A stretch of DNA of 64,000 bases from Desertimonas sp963733085 (GTDB taxonomy: Bacteria; Actinomycetota; Acidimicrobiia; Acidimicrobiales; Ilumatobacteraceae): contig CAVTBY010000005.1 in assembly GCA_963733085.1 (NCBI GenBank), positions 300,150 through 364,149 on the forward strand, read 5' to 3'. The position numbers were made by a program, and so were the translations under genes. Below are positions 28,944-38,719 of the stretch, piece by piece. The notes beneath the pieces were generated by a model, which ran no database searches, was not told the DNA's origin, and saw nothing but the letters and a program-made list of their open reading frames with translations. Position 1 is the first letter of the stretch, and every line of letters starts with the position of its first letter.

Positions 28944-30287
28944 TCAGCCATTCACGGTGAAGCCCTGCTCTTCGCCGTAGCTGACCAGCGCGTCCTGCCA
29001 GGCGTCAAGCCCCGCCGCCAGGTCACCTTTCTCAGCGATCGCCACGCCGATCGTCTCGTTGAAGCTGCTGTAGGCGTAGTCCATGTACGGCAGCCACTGG
29101 AACTCGGTGTCGACGGTCGCGGAGATCTCAGAGAACAGGGCGTTCACCTGCTGGCCGCCGAAGAACTCGGACTCCTGGTCGAGGAACGCGGGATCGCTCA
29201 GCACGTCGTTCTGCGCCGGGAACAGAAACTGTTCCGTGGCGAACATGAGGGTCGATGACGTGTCGTTGTTGATCCACTTCGCCAGCTCGTAAGCGGCGAT
29301 GGGGTTCTCGGTCGTCGCGATCACCGCGTCACTTGATCCACCCCAGTTGCCGGAGACGTTCTCACCCTCCGTCCACTGCGGCAGCGGGGCGGCGCGCCAG
29401 AGCCCCGAGGTGTCGGCGGCGGTGCCCTGCAAGAACACGGGGCCCCAAGCGGCGGTCAGCCAGCCGGCGTACTTGCCGTTGGCGAGACCCTGATACCAGT
29501 TGTCGTTGAAGTCGGCGTCGACCGAGACCAGGTCTCGCTGGATGAGGTCCTGCCAGTAGCTCATGACCTCTTTGGCCTCCGGGCTGTTCACGTTGACGGT
29601 GACGCCCTCGGCGCCGTCGTAGCCGAACGGCTTTACACCGGCCTGCCAGAGCAGGCCGATCCACTGGCCGGCCTGGTTCTGGCCGAGATTCGAGATGTAC
29701 GAGTCGGTCGAGCTCCTGACCGCCTCGGCGGCGGCCGCGTACTCCTCCCAGGTCGCCGGCGGCTCCGTCACGCCAGCCTGCTCGAGGATGTCGGTTCGGT
29801 ACAGGTTGCCCATCGGGCCGGTGTCCTGCGGGATGCTCCACACACCGCCGCCGGCCGCGACCTGTGCCCAGACCCATGGCACGTAGTCGCCCTCGAGTTC
29901 CGCCGCCCCGTAGGGAGTGAGGTCGAGCAGGCTCTCGGTCACGAGAAACGATGGGATGTACTGGTACTCCATCTGGGCGACGTCCGGAGCGCCCTCGCCC
30001 GAGAGCAAGACGGTGCGCAGCTGCTGGTAGTGGTCGGCGCCCTGGCCAACGTTCTCGACCGTCACCGAGATGGCCGGATAGGCCGCTTCGAACAGGTCGA
30101 CTTCGTTCTGGATGTCTGGCACCCACGTCCAGAAGGTCAACTCGGTCGGGGTCGAGAGCGCCTCGTCGATCTCCTCCTGCGAGATCGGCCCGGTCTCGCT
30201 GTGGCCGGACGCGCTGGACGCGAATCCGGAGATCGCGAAGATGCCGCAGCCCAGGGCCGCTGCCACTCTTGGTGCATTCCGTCTCAT
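28944..30287 (-). CDS. Sugar ABC transporter substrate-binding protein
   Basis: 447 residues of the extracellular solute-binding family 1 fold. Signal peptide MRRNAPRVAAALGCGIFAIS up to about residue 28, without a convincing lipobox. Mature start has PTELTFWTWVPDIQNEVDLF; later VGQGADHYQQLRTVLLSGEG, PDVAQMEYQYIPSFL and the family-typical GKYAGWLTAAWGP region. Preceded by AAGGAGA. 44 bp downstream of the GH42 gene, so the captured sugar is probably a galactoside or oligosaccharide. Confidence 0.92.
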   Translation of the reverse strand: MRRNAPRVAAALGCGIFAISGFASSASGHSETGPISQEEIDEALSTPTELTFWTWVPDIQNEVDLFEAAYPAISVTVENVGQGADHYQQLRTVLLSGEGAPDVAQMEYQYIPSFLVTESLLDLTPYGAAELEGDYVPWVWAQVAAGGGVWSIPQDTGPMGNLYRTDILEQAGVTEPPATWEEYAAAAEAVRSSTDSYISNLGQNQAGQWIGLLWQAGVKPFGYDGAEGVTVNVNSPEAKEVMSYWQDLIQRDLVSVDADFNDNWYQGLANGKYAGWLTAAWGPVFLQGTAADTSGLWRAAPLPQWTEGENVSGNWGGSSDAVIATTENPIAAYELAKWINNDTSSTLMFATEQFLFPAQNDVLSDPAFLDQESEFFGGQQVNALFSEISATVDTEFQWLPYMDYAYSSFNETIGVAIAEKGDLAAGLDAWQDALVSYGEEQGFTVNG

Positions 30288-30330
30288 GGATCACTTCTCC
30301 TTGTTGGTCGCCGCCACTATGACGGGGTGG

Positions 30331-32431
30331 TCACCTCTCGGTCGCCGTTAGACACGACCATGGTGCGAGGGAGATCGTCGTGCCCGCGTCGAGTGCGGCA
30401 CCCGAGTCGAGATCGCTCAGCGCTGCCGGGACCGTCACCGTGGCGTCGCTGCCCGACCAGTTGTGCACGAACCACACGCGCCCTCCGTCGGTCACTCGGC
30501 CTGACGAGACGCGCACCGGTGAGCCGACGATGCTCCACCCGGCCGCGATTGGCTCCGGCACCGCCCAACGCATCAGCTGGGCGCCCAGGGCGGGGTTGGG
30601 TACGGTACCGACGACGGTGATGCGTCCATCGCCGTGCTCCCGCGTCGTGATCGCGGCGAACCGACCGAACTCCCGGTGCCGGTAGCGTGCAAGCACGTCT
30701 GCGCTGTCGGCGAGAAGTCCGTCGGCCCATCGCGTGGCGTGTGCCGCCGGGGTGAGCGTCAGCGGCGCCGCCGCGTCGAGTTCGAGCGGCGCGGCGAGGT
30801 TGCTGAACTCCTCGTACCAGACGCCGGCCGGCTTGTTCAGCACGTCGGGAGCGATGGCGAACCGGGCGCGGGCCTCCTCGTCGCCGTAGCCGGTTCGGAT
30901 GCCGACGATCAGGTGGCCTCCCGCCTCGGCGTAATCCGCGAGAAGCTGCAGCTGGGCGTCGGTGGCGACGTAGACGGCCGGCGCGACCAGCACCGGGAAC
31001 GAGTGTGCGAGCTCTGCACCGCCCAGCTGCACGGCCTGTCCGACATGCAGCACGCGCGCCTGGGCGCCGGCGTCGAGGATGCCGCGGTAGCTCGCCTCGA
31101 AGATTTGACGGTAGGAGAGAACATCGGGCGCTCCGGTCTCGTCGGCGAGCGGCGGTTGGCATTCGAACGCGAAGCGGGTGTCGGTCGACCAAAGGATCGC
31201 CACGTCCGCGTCCGGTTCATAGCCCTCCAGTACGTGCCCGAGGCGTGCGAGCCGTTGCCCGAGCTCGGCGATCTCCCGGTACACCCGGCCGGGCTGCTGG
31301 CTGTGCGGTAACACTCCGCCCCAGTACGTCTCGGTGCCGTAGTGCAGGGTGTGCCATTGCCAATACTCGATCATCGCGGCACCGCGGGATACGAGAGCGA
31401 GCGCTGCCTGGACCAGCTGCCCGGGATACGGCGGCAGATTGTACGACGGGCCGGCGATCGCCTGTGCGTTGGTCTCGGTGACCAGGAACCGCCCCTGCTT
31501 AGAGGAGAACGCGCGGTCGGCCTGCAGCATCAGCCCCCAAACGCCGGTGGTCGCCCAGGGTTGAAACGGCGGTATGTCGAGTGTGGCGTCGAGGTGATCC
31601 TGCATGCCGTAGTACGGGTTCGCAGCGGTCACGTCGAGCGCCCGCGTCACCTCCTCGTCGTCGACGGCAGGACGCGTGTAGGCGATGCAAGTGGTGACGA
31701 ACTGGTCGTCGCGCGCATACTCGCGGACGATGCCCGCCTGCCAGGCGATGAACTCGGTGGTCAGCTCGGCCTGGTGCCTTCGCCAGGCGAGGTCATACTG
31801 CGGCTGCCAGTTGCCGTCAGGCGCCCACAGCTCCTCAAAGCTGTTGAGTCGGTGCGACCAATAGGTGAGGCCCCACTCGCGGTTGAGCGTCTCGACGTCG
31901 CCATACTTCGCCCGCAGCCGTTCGATGAACCCTTCGAAACTGCCCCTGTTGTGGAACAGCTCGAGCCCCGGCTCGTTGTCGACCTGGTAGCCGATTATCG
32001 CTGGATGGTCGACGTAGCGAGCGACGATGGCCCGAACGACGCGTTCGGCGTAAGGCCGGAACTCAGGATGCGAGTAGTCGACCTCTTGTCGCCCGCCCCA
32101 AGGACGACGTACGCCGGTCGCGTACTGGGCGGCGATGTCAGGATGCTTCTTCTGCAGCCACGGAGGAACCGCGTACGTGGGGGTGCCAAGGATCACAGAG
32201 ATGTCGTGTGCCTGCGCGGCGTCGAGCACGGGCTGCAGCCAGTCGAGGTCGAACTCGCCGTCCCGCGGCTCCCAGGTCGACCACACGGATTCGCCGACGC
32301 GGATCACGGTGAAGCCCGCCGCCGCCATCAGCCGGAGATCGCGCGTGGAGGTCGAGCTGCGACTGGTACTCCGGATAATACGCGGCGCCGAACAGGACGG
32401 TGGCCGAGATGCGGCGGGGTAACGAGTTCAT
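30331..32431 (-). pseudogene. GH42 beta-galactosidase, one frameshift near the N-terminus
   Basis: ATG 32431 begins MNSLPRRISATVLFGAAYYP, then EYQSQLDL; one surplus base near 32338-32344 shifts to the long frame DLRLMAAAGFTVIRVGESVW, which runs to 30331. Family residues: acid/base Glu in YQVDNEPGLELFH, nucleophile Glu in FLVTETNAQAIAG, plus the trimerisation and C-terminal beta domains. Repaired length is about 699 residues, normal for GH42. If the shift is real, an internal ATG at 32328 would give a protein lacking the first barrel strand. First structural gene behind the LacI operator. Confidence 0.85.
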
Positions 32432-32457
32432 GTGCGGTGACCCGATTGCTAGCGCGG

Positions 32458-32471
32458 TGTTACCGGTAACA
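32458..32471. promoter_or_regulatory. LacI-family operator
   Basis: TGTTACCGGTAACA is a perfect 14-bp palindrome with the central CG of LacI/GalR sites, 27 bp upstream of the GH42 start. It is framed by further symmetric bases (GCTAGCGCG ... CGCGCACGCTAGC). The adjacent lacI-type gene encodes the likely repressor. Confidence 0.8.
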
Positions 32472-32557
32472 TCGCGCACGCTAGCGCAGCCGTCGGAGCG
32501 CTCACAAGAGTCCCTTCTCCGGGAGTGCGGGCCCGATGCCCTCGCACGCCGTTCGCC

Positions 32558-33589
32558 TCAGCGTGGAGCAGGCCCGCTCGACTCCCGTACCCGCAAGTGC
32601 GGTCCCGGGTCGTTCAGATCGGGTGCGTCATCGCGGCCCTCGATCTGTGCGATCAGGCGAGCGATCGCCGCCCGGCCAACCCGATCGATATCGACCGAAA
32701 CCGTCGTGAGCGACGGGCGGAAGTAGGCCGCTTCCGGGATGTCGTCGAAACCGACGACGCTCATGTCGTCCGGGACGCGGATGCCTCGCTCGGTGACGGC
32801 GCGTATGACTCCGAGCGCCATCTGGTCGTTACCCGCGACCACGGCGGTGACTGGCCCGTCAAGCGGAATCCGCTGCCCCGCCGCATACCCGGACGCCGCT
32901 GACCAGTCGCCTTCCAGGACGCCGCAAGAGATCAAGCCACGGGCCTCGAGCGCCCGGGTGTAGGCCACGGCCCGGTTGCGCGCCGAGACCCACTCACGGG
33001 GGCCAGCGAGGTGCAGGAAATTCCGATGCCCTAGCCGGAAGAGGTGTTCGACCAGCATTTCAGAGCCCCGCCCATTCGGCGTCGCCGGAGCCGCGTACTG
33101 CGCCTCGTCGAGCTCCGCATCGACCACGACGGGAACCGCGAACCCTGCGGGCTCGACGGCCGCTGCCACCGCGTCGGCTGCCGCGAACACCATCACGCCC
33201 GCCAGTTCTTGCTGCCTGAGGATCTGGATCGCCTGCTCGATCGCGTGCGGGTCGCGGGGGTCGATGCTGACGACGTCGAGCAGATATCCGGCGTCGTGGG
33301 CGCCATGGCTCGCACCGTCGATGGTCTTCGACGGGCCGACCTCCGTCAGATCGTGGGTCAGGGCGCCGATGCGATGCGTCCGGCCGTTCTTGAGCGATCG
33401 CGCGGCCGGGTTCGGGCGGTATTGCAGCTCGGCGATCGCTGTCTCAACCCGGGCCCGCGTCTCCGGCCGGATCCCCTTGAAGCCGCGCAGCAACCGACTC
33501 ACGGTCTGGTGCGAGACACCGGCCGCCTCCGCGACGTCGTAAATCGTCGCCGGACGAACCCGCGAGGTCCTACCGATCGTCACAAACAC
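32558..33589 (-). CDS. LacI-family transcriptional repressor
   Basis: 343 residues. HTH: ATIYDVAEAAGVSHQTVSRL, hinge RYRPNPAARSL-type helix (YRPNPAARSLKNGRT). The periplasmic-binding-like effector domain has IDPRDPHAIEQAIQILRQQE, AVVAGNDQMALGVIRAV and PDDMSVVGFDDIPEAAYFRP. Lies immediately upstream of and codirectional with the GH42-transporter operon, with the palindrome at 32458-32471 between. Induction by a galactoside-type sugar is inferred from GH42. Confidence 0.92.
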   Translation of the reverse strand: MFVTIGRTSRVRPATIYDVAEAAGVSHQTVSRLLRGFKGIRPETRARVETAIAELQYRPNPAARSLKNGRTHRIGALTHDLTEVGPSKTIDGASHGAHDAGYLLDVVSIDPRDPHAIEQAIQILRQQELAGVMVFAAADAVAAAVEPAGFAVPVVVDAELDEAQYAAPATPNGRGSEMLVEHLFRLGHRNFLHLAGPREWVSARNRAVAYTRALEARGLISCGVLEGDWSAASGYAAGQRIPLDGPVTAVVAGNDQMALGVIRAVTERGIRVPDDMSVVGFDDIPEAAYFRPSLTTVSVDIDRVGRAAIARLIAQIEGRDDAPDLNDPGPHLRVRESSGPAPR

Positions 33590-33814
33590 CTCGTTCTCGC
33601 TGATCCCACGATACCCGCGGCTTCCGCGCAGCCCGCGAGGGCCTAGCCAGGTTGCGTGGCGCCACGACCTGCTATTCAGTTACCCGCGACGAGCAATGAA
33701 GTGCCGTTCGGGCGCGTGCGACCGCACCGCGTCTGCGTCGTTCGGCGTGAGCGTTAGGTGTTCGTCCGTGAGAAGTGCGGAGTGCTCGGTGCGGAGTCGT
33801 CCCGTCAGCGGTCG

Positions 33815-34213
33815 TCAGGGCTTGGCGTTCCAGATGTCAACGGCGCATCGCCACTGGCCATCGGGGTCGCACCGCCAAACCGTCACCGCACGCCCCCGAT
33901 TGATCACCGGCTGACCGTCGGGACCGTCCATTGAGATCTCATTCGAACTCAACACGAATCCGAGCGTCCCGTCACCGGACACCTCGGCGTCCGACGACGA
34001 CCAGGAGATCCGGAACCCTGGAACGGCGAGGCTGCCCTCGACATATGCGCGTAGCGCGTCCTTGCCGATCACCGCAGGCATCCCGGCGGGAATGACAACG
34101 GCGTCGTCTGTCCAGAAGGAGAGGATCTCGTCGACAGCTCCTGGTTCCGAAGCCAACTTCGCCCACATGGCGTCACGCTCGAGAAGCCGATCTCGCGCCG
34201 ATCCCTCAGCCAT
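33815..34213 (-). CDS. SnoaL-like / DUF4440 protein
   Basis: 132 residues of the NTF2-like cone fold: RDRLLERDAMWAKLASEPGA, ILSFWTDDAVVIPAGMPAVI, GKDALRAYVEGSLAVPGFRI and the end VTVWRCDPDGQWRCAVDIWN. Typical of DUF4440 (ketosteroid-isomerase-like) proteins; ligand unknown. The 33590-33814 gap upstream of its 3' end shows no gene. Confidence 0.85.
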   Translation of the reverse strand: MAEGSARDRLLERDAMWAKLASEPGAVDEILSFWTDDAVVIPAGMPAVIGKDALRAYVEGSLAVPGFRISWSSSDAEVSGDGTLGFVLSSNEISMDGPDGQPVINRGRAVTVWRCDPDGQWRCAVDIWNAKP

Positions 34214-34389
34214 GTCGCCTCCCTCCCGTCGCGCCAGACTCTACGCGGCTCGCACTCATCGAGCGGCAAGTCTCGGACATCCACGCATCGATGCTGTTCG
34301 GCGCCCGACCGCCAGCTGCGGCGCCGGCGGCCACCATCGGGGAACGCCACGGAACCTCAGGTCACGATCTCTCGATGCAACGCTCGCGA

Positions 34390-34854
34390 TCAGCTAGGCA
34401 TCGACGGCGGAAGCGGCGGCGCTGGTGGTGGGAGGGGACGATCCTGCGAACTCGTTGGCGCAACTGCCGCTCCGGCGACCACGACGAGGTCGGAGGCGCA
34501 GTTGTAGCCACACTTCCTGCACATCGTGACGACCTTCCTGGGGTCTTGGCCGCACATTGGACAGGGGCGGCGAGGACGAGTGGCGAACCAGATGACGATG
34601 AGAATGCACAAGCCGATTGACCCGACCATGGTGGCAAGGGTCAGCAACGCCGCGCCGGCGTAAGGGTCGGTGTCGCTGGCGCCGACGACGAGTACGGCAA
34701 CGGTCGCTGCGACCCACGCGACGATCGCCCACGTCATCTTTCGCCAGTGGCGGGTGAGCGTTGAATTGACGTTGCGCGGCATGACTCCGCGCCTGACAGC
34801 GACAAACCCGGCGAAGGAAAGTGCGAACAGGACAACCACCATGACGAATGCCAT
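34390..34854 (-). CDS. Membrane protein with C-terminal zinc ribbon
   Basis: 154 residues. Three hydrophobic segments (MAFVMVVVLFALSFAGFVAV; TWAIVAWVAATVAVLVV; LLTLATMVGSIGLCILIVIW), then a four-Cys zinc-ribbon CPMCGQDP ... MCRKCGYNC, and a Pro/Ser-rich tail (PLPPPAPPLPPSMPS). Start ATG 34854 without a strong ribosome binding site. Function unknown. Confidence 0.7.
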   Translation of the reverse strand: MAFVMVVVLFALSFAGFVAVRRGVMPRNVNSTLTRHWRKMTWAIVAWVAATVAVLVVGASDTDPYAGAALLTLATMVGSIGLCILIVIWFATRPRRPCPMCGQDPRKVVTMCRKCGYNCASDLVVVAGAAVAPTSSQDRPLPPPAPPLPPSMPS

Positions 34855-35079
34855 CGTGGTACCCCCTCACGCCGTGGCATCCGTCGGGACGCCGTGCCGC
34901 CAACATACTCCAACGCCGAACCGCCGAACGGCCCGTCGGCGACACCATCGCCGATCACTCACGCCGACCGGCGAGAACTGCCGACGCAGCAGGCACGAAA
35001 CGGTCGTTTCAGTCGGCACTTCGGAAGTCTCCCGCGCAAAGCGACCAGATCTGGCCGCTCAGCGACATGCCGAACACGG

Positions 35080-35868
35080 TTAGTCGATGGTGAACTCGTC
35101 GCCGTAGACGGTGAATGTGATCGGCCCTTCGAGGTTGTAGTTGCCCGAATCGGCAAGGCGACGCATGGACTCGACTCGGTCCGTGGACTCTTGCCAGTCC
35201 TCGGCGGTCTCGATGTTGGATGGGTCGATGAGGTCGTCGATGCGGACGTCGAAGAACATGTCCAGCCAGACCTCTTCCCCGGCCTCGATTGGTTCCCCAA
35301 CCGCGCTGATGGTTCGTTCGATCAGTGCATAGAGCCCATCGGGGTCGTCGCCGGCACCGTGCTGCAACGCCGCGTCGAAGAGCTCGGTACGGGCGAGTGC
35401 GGTCGTCAGCCCGATGTCGTCAGCCGCTTGCATCGCCGGGATGTAATAGTCTCGATCGACGATCTCGTCTTGAGCGGCGATGAACTCGTCGTCGCCAGCA
35501 GCAGCTTGCCAGGCAGAGATGTAGGCGTTCTCGGGCAGACCGGAAGTTTGGTCGCTGGCGGTGTCGCACAGTCGCTCGAGTTCGCCTCGGAACGGGGTGA
35601 GCACGTTGTCGCCGACTCGATCGTTGTAGACCTCGATGACGGCGAGGGCATCGCACGTCGCCGTCGTGAACCCGGCGCGCCCCGACGTGACCCCACGACC
35701 GTCGTTGAGGTTCTCGGCGTATTCGTAGCTGATCTCGGTCGTGCTGTTCTCGAAGGCGCTGATCAGCTGATCGGCGCGCCTGCGCTGTTCCGCGTCGAGC
35801 CACTCCGACGGCGTTGGAACCGACGCCACTCCAAGCCCGAGCACAGCAAACCCGACGAGCGAAGCCAC
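35080..35868 (-). CDS. GH46 chitosanase
   Basis: 262 residues: an N-terminal hydrophobic signal-like segment (VASLVGFAVLGLGVASVP, GTG start 35868) and then a GH46 domain. Diagnostic: RADQLISAFENSTTEISYEY with the acid Glu, ENLNDGRGVTSGRAGFTTAT with the base Asp, ALQHGAGDDPDGLYALIERT and the end YNLEGPITFTVYGDEFTID. These enzymes hydrolyse chitosan and are exported. Divergent from the TSP3-repeat protein with 290 bp between them holding no other gene. Confidence 0.88.
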   Translation of the reverse strand: MASLVGFAVLGLGVASVPTPSEWLDAEQRRRADQLISAFENSTTEISYEYAENLNDGRGVTSGRAGFTTATCDALAVIEVYNDRVGDNVLTPFRGELERLCDTASDQTSGLPENAYISAWQAAAGDDEFIAAQDEIVDRDYYIPAMQAADDIGLTTALARTELFDAALQHGAGDDPDGLYALIERTISAVGEPIEAGEEVWLDMFFDVRIDDLIDPSNIETAEDWQESTDRVESMRRLADSGNYNLEGPITFTVYGDEFTID

Positions 35869-36158
35869 GTTCCGTGCGATCTTCGCACGCTAGGAACTTC
35901 GTAGGTGTACCTCACTGGAATATCCGCCGACGCACCGACTTACCAGACAACACGCCCACGCGACCGGGACGGCGAACATCGCCCCCGCTGGTATTCAAGT
36001 CCCCGACCGCGACCACCGACCAGAGGGACACGTTTGGACGATTCGCCACGGCGGTCCTGTCGACGGCGCCTGTGGTCAGAACACAATTGTGTCGACCGGG
36101 CTCGGTTGCTCCCGTACTGTCCGCGGCGCACCGTCGAATCGAGAGCCTTGGAGGTCTC

Positions 36159-37262
36159 ATGCACCGGTCCGCCACGTCTCGGGTGGTTGTCTCATTGACC
36201 GTCTTGACAGTGGCCGCCGTGATCGCGCCGAAGGCCGTCGGGGTGGCAGCCGGGCTCGGTGTGATTGAGCCTCCCGTGTCGGGGGCCTCCGCTGAAGTCA
36301 TCGCCCAGGGTCTGGTGACGTTCGACGACGGCGAGTTCCACTGGACGCTCGCATCGCTGGCTGTCAACCGAACCCTCGCGCCGGTCGGCTCGGAGTCGCC
36401 GGGGTTCCTGCTGGCAGGAGGACCGGTGGCGGTGCTCGTGTCGTCGTCCGATGGCGCCGGTTGGCGCCTTGGTCCAGGCGAAGCAGTGTTCCGACCAGAG
36501 GACTCGGCGAGCGGTGCGATGGCGTTGGCTGAGGGGGCGGCTGCGCTGACGACGATCAGCGTCGATCGCGGACCAGGTGCGGGCCAGTTCGCACCCGGAG
36601 CAGGTGTGCGCGACGTTGATCTGGTCCGGGGACAGCTCCTCCCCGCCGGCTCGCTCACGATGCACGCTGAGGTGTCGGCACTGGTGTATGTCTCACAGGG
36701 TCAGGTGGAGACGCAGGACACCACCATCGCCGCCGGGGCGACGACGATCCGGGACGGGGACGTGATGCTCGTGAACAACACCGACGAGCCGGCGACGGTC
36801 GTCGTCGCCGTGATCGGGCAATCGGTCGACCTGTCAGGAGCGAACCCCGGACCATCCGAGACGCCGGTACCGACTGACGCTCCGCCGCCGGCCGACGCGC
36901 CGCTGCCGGCACCGGCGCCCGCTCCCACCGCGCCCCCGGCAACCGCACCCACGACCACGGTCGACCCGGCGTCGACTGACGTCGATCAGGACGGGTTGAC
37001 CGGCGCCGACGAGGAACTCCGCGGCACGGACGCCGACGATTCAGATTCGGACGATGACGGCCTCAGCGACGGCGCCGAGGTGTTCGAGACGGGCACGAGC
37101 CCGACCGTCGCGGACGGCGACGGCGACGGCGCAAGCGATGGCCAAGAGGTCGATGCCGGCACAAATCCAAACCTCGATGAGGACAGCGACGGTGACGGCG
37201 TCCCAGACAGTGACGAGATTCTCTCCGGCGGTGATCCGTTCGATCCCACAGATCAGCCCTGA
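36159..37262 (+). CDS. Secreted protein with cupin-like domain and calcium-binding TSP3 repeats
   Basis: 367 residues from ATG 36159 (GGAGGTC upstream). Signal peptide MHRSATSRVVVSLTVLTVAA, then to about residue 35. Middle ~190 residues include VRGQLLPAGSLTMHAEVSAL, suggesting one or two cupin-like barrels (no clear metal His set). A Pro/Ala/Thr linker (TDAPPPADAPLPAPAPAPTA) precedes an acidic C-terminus of thrombospondin type 3 repeats: DVDQDGLTGADEE, DSDDDGLSDGAE, DGDGDGASDGQE, DSDGDGVPDSDE. Calcium-stabilised, extracellular. Confidence 0.85.
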   Translation: MHRSATSRVVVSLTVLTVAAVIAPKAVGVAAGLGVIEPPVSGASAEVIAQGLVTFDDGEFHWTLASLAVNRTLAPVGSESPGFLLAGGPVAVLVSSSDGAGWRLGPGEAVFRPEDSASGAMALAEGAAALTTISVDRGPGAGQFAPGAGVRDVDLVRGQLLPAGSLTMHAEVSALVYVSQGQVETQDTTIAAGATTIRDGDVMLVNNTDEPATVVVAVIGQSVDLSGANPGPSETPVPTDAPPPADAPLPAPAPAPTAPPATAPTTTVDPASTDVDQDGLTGADEELRGTDADDSDSDDDGLSDGAEVFETGTSPTVADGDGDGASDGQEVDAGTNPNLDEDSDGDGVPDSDEILSGGDPFDPTDQP

Positions 37263-37589
37263 GAGGGCGCGCCAATAGGTGGTGCTGCGGGTTCGAGTGA
37301 CGCGTGACCACCGTTGTGTTGCTCTGGAAGTGGAGCGTGCCGGGCCACCAGACGGGCCGCGGAACGAGCGTCGCGCTGGTTTCCGAGTCGGAGGTGAGCC
37401 GATCACGTCGTCAACCACGCAAATCGGACATCTACCTGCGTCTATGTCGAACCAGAGGGCCGCCAAGTTTGGTTCCCTCCGTCGACACAGACGACGCTCG
37501 CTCCGAGGAATGGCTGCGTGCCCCAAAGCCGTCGCGACGACCCACCCTTCCCGGCGTCGGTGCACTCCTGTGCCCCGCGTCCGCCCGGC

Positions 37590-37931
37590 TCAGGACTCCG
37601 GGTCGTACATGAACTCCCGAACCTCCTGCGGGCACCGGCAGCAAACTGCGAAGCGTGCCGCCCACTCCAGTGCAGCATCCCGCGACGGGAGCTCGAGAAC
37701 ACTGAACCCGCCGGAGAGCCGCTCGTTCTCCGGGTATGCACCATCGATGACGGTGCCGTCGCCGGCGACGCGGACCGGGGCAACACTCTCGTGGATCCCA
37801 CCGCCGAACACCCAGACGCCGGCGTCCTTGGCCTGCTGGGCGACGGCGTGTGTCTCCCGGCCGACGAGCTCCCACTCGTCATCGGCGACCTCCATCGCGC
37901 GGCTGGGGAACGAGATCAGGTACTTGGTCAT
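37590..37931 (-). CDS. YCII-related (DGPF) domain protein
   Basis: 113 residues from ATG 37931 with AAGGAGCC upstream. The family pattern MTKYLISFPSRAMEVADDEW, FGGGIHESVAPVRVAGDGTV (DGP-F-type strand), GGFSVLELPSRDAALEWAAR, plus ending CCRCPQEVREF. YCII-like proteins often sit with ECF sigma factors; none adjoins here. The 37263-37589 interval next to it contains nothing I recognise. Confidence 0.85.
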   Translation of the reverse strand: MTKYLISFPSRAMEVADDEWELVGRETHAVAQQAKDAGVWVFGGGIHESVAPVRVAGDGTVIDGAYPENERLSGGFSVLELPSRDAALEWAARFAVCCRCPQEVREFMYDPES

Positions 37932-38107
37932 CCAGGGGCTCCTTGGGTGCACGGACCGGTTCGTCCGGAGGACAGACCCGGCTCGGGTCCGCAAAATCAT
38001 CGGTCGTCGTGCCCGCGTCCGCGGGAGTCGGAGTCCGGCCTGTCTCGAAGGACGCGCACCTTACGTGACCGAAGGCATCGGAGATCGCCGGGTCGATCTG
38101 GCGGTGT

Positions 38108-38509
38108 TCAGGCGGCTGTCAGTGCTGACACTGACGCGACGACGACGACGGAGGCCGCCTTGGCGGCCATCTCGGCGTCAACGGTGACCAGTGCGTCCGC
38201 TTGCAGCTTGGCGACCGCCAAGTACTCCGCGTCGAACGTTGTGTCCCAGTTGTTGTGACGTGCGATCTGCCAGGCCGTGCGCCGCGAGACGCGGTCGTTG
38301 AGCAGCCGCATCTTGAGCTCGGTGAGCCGCTCATGGCGGTGAAGGGCGACCGCTTCGGTGATCTCGCCGTGCTGCACCGCAGCGAGGAGCAGTGACAGCG
38401 CTTGGGAACGAATGAGGTTCGGAGCGACGAGTTGGTGCTCGTGGTTGACCGCGAGCTCCTCCGCCACGATGTACAGCAGAGTCGGCGCATCGATCACATA
38501 GCGAGCCAT
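38108..38509 (-). CDS. Orphan PIN-domain protein (VapC-like)
   Basis: 133 residues. MARYVIDAPTLLYIVAEELA carries the first Asp; SQALSLLLAAVQHGEITEAV and TFDAEYLAVAKLQADALVTV carry the later acidic positions, the last in DAEMAAKA. No antitoxin gene is visible on either side: 38510-38719 has no RHH, AbrB or Phd frame. Either a stand-alone PIN nuclease or a toxin whose antitoxin was lost. Confidence 0.75.
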   Translation of the reverse strand: MARYVIDAPTLLYIVAEELAVNHEHQLVAPNLIRSQALSLLLAAVQHGEITEAVALHRHERLTELKMRLLNDRVSRRTAWQIARHNNWDTTFDAEYLAVAKLQADALVTVDAEMAAKAASVVVVASVSALTAA

Positions 38510-38719
38510 GGACGAAGGGTAGAGACGTCAGACACACGCTCGCGTCCTCGAAACCCGGATCGCGTGCACTCCGCGAGGTGGTCGCGGACATGATCTGAGC
38601 GCGCCGTGGTGGCCGCGACGGCTTCGTTCTGGGTGGCGAGTATGTGTGCGGAAGTCGGTGCTTCATCGACCGGCGGCCGGCTGAGTTGACAGGAGGCGTC
38701 GACACGGATCGCGACTCGG

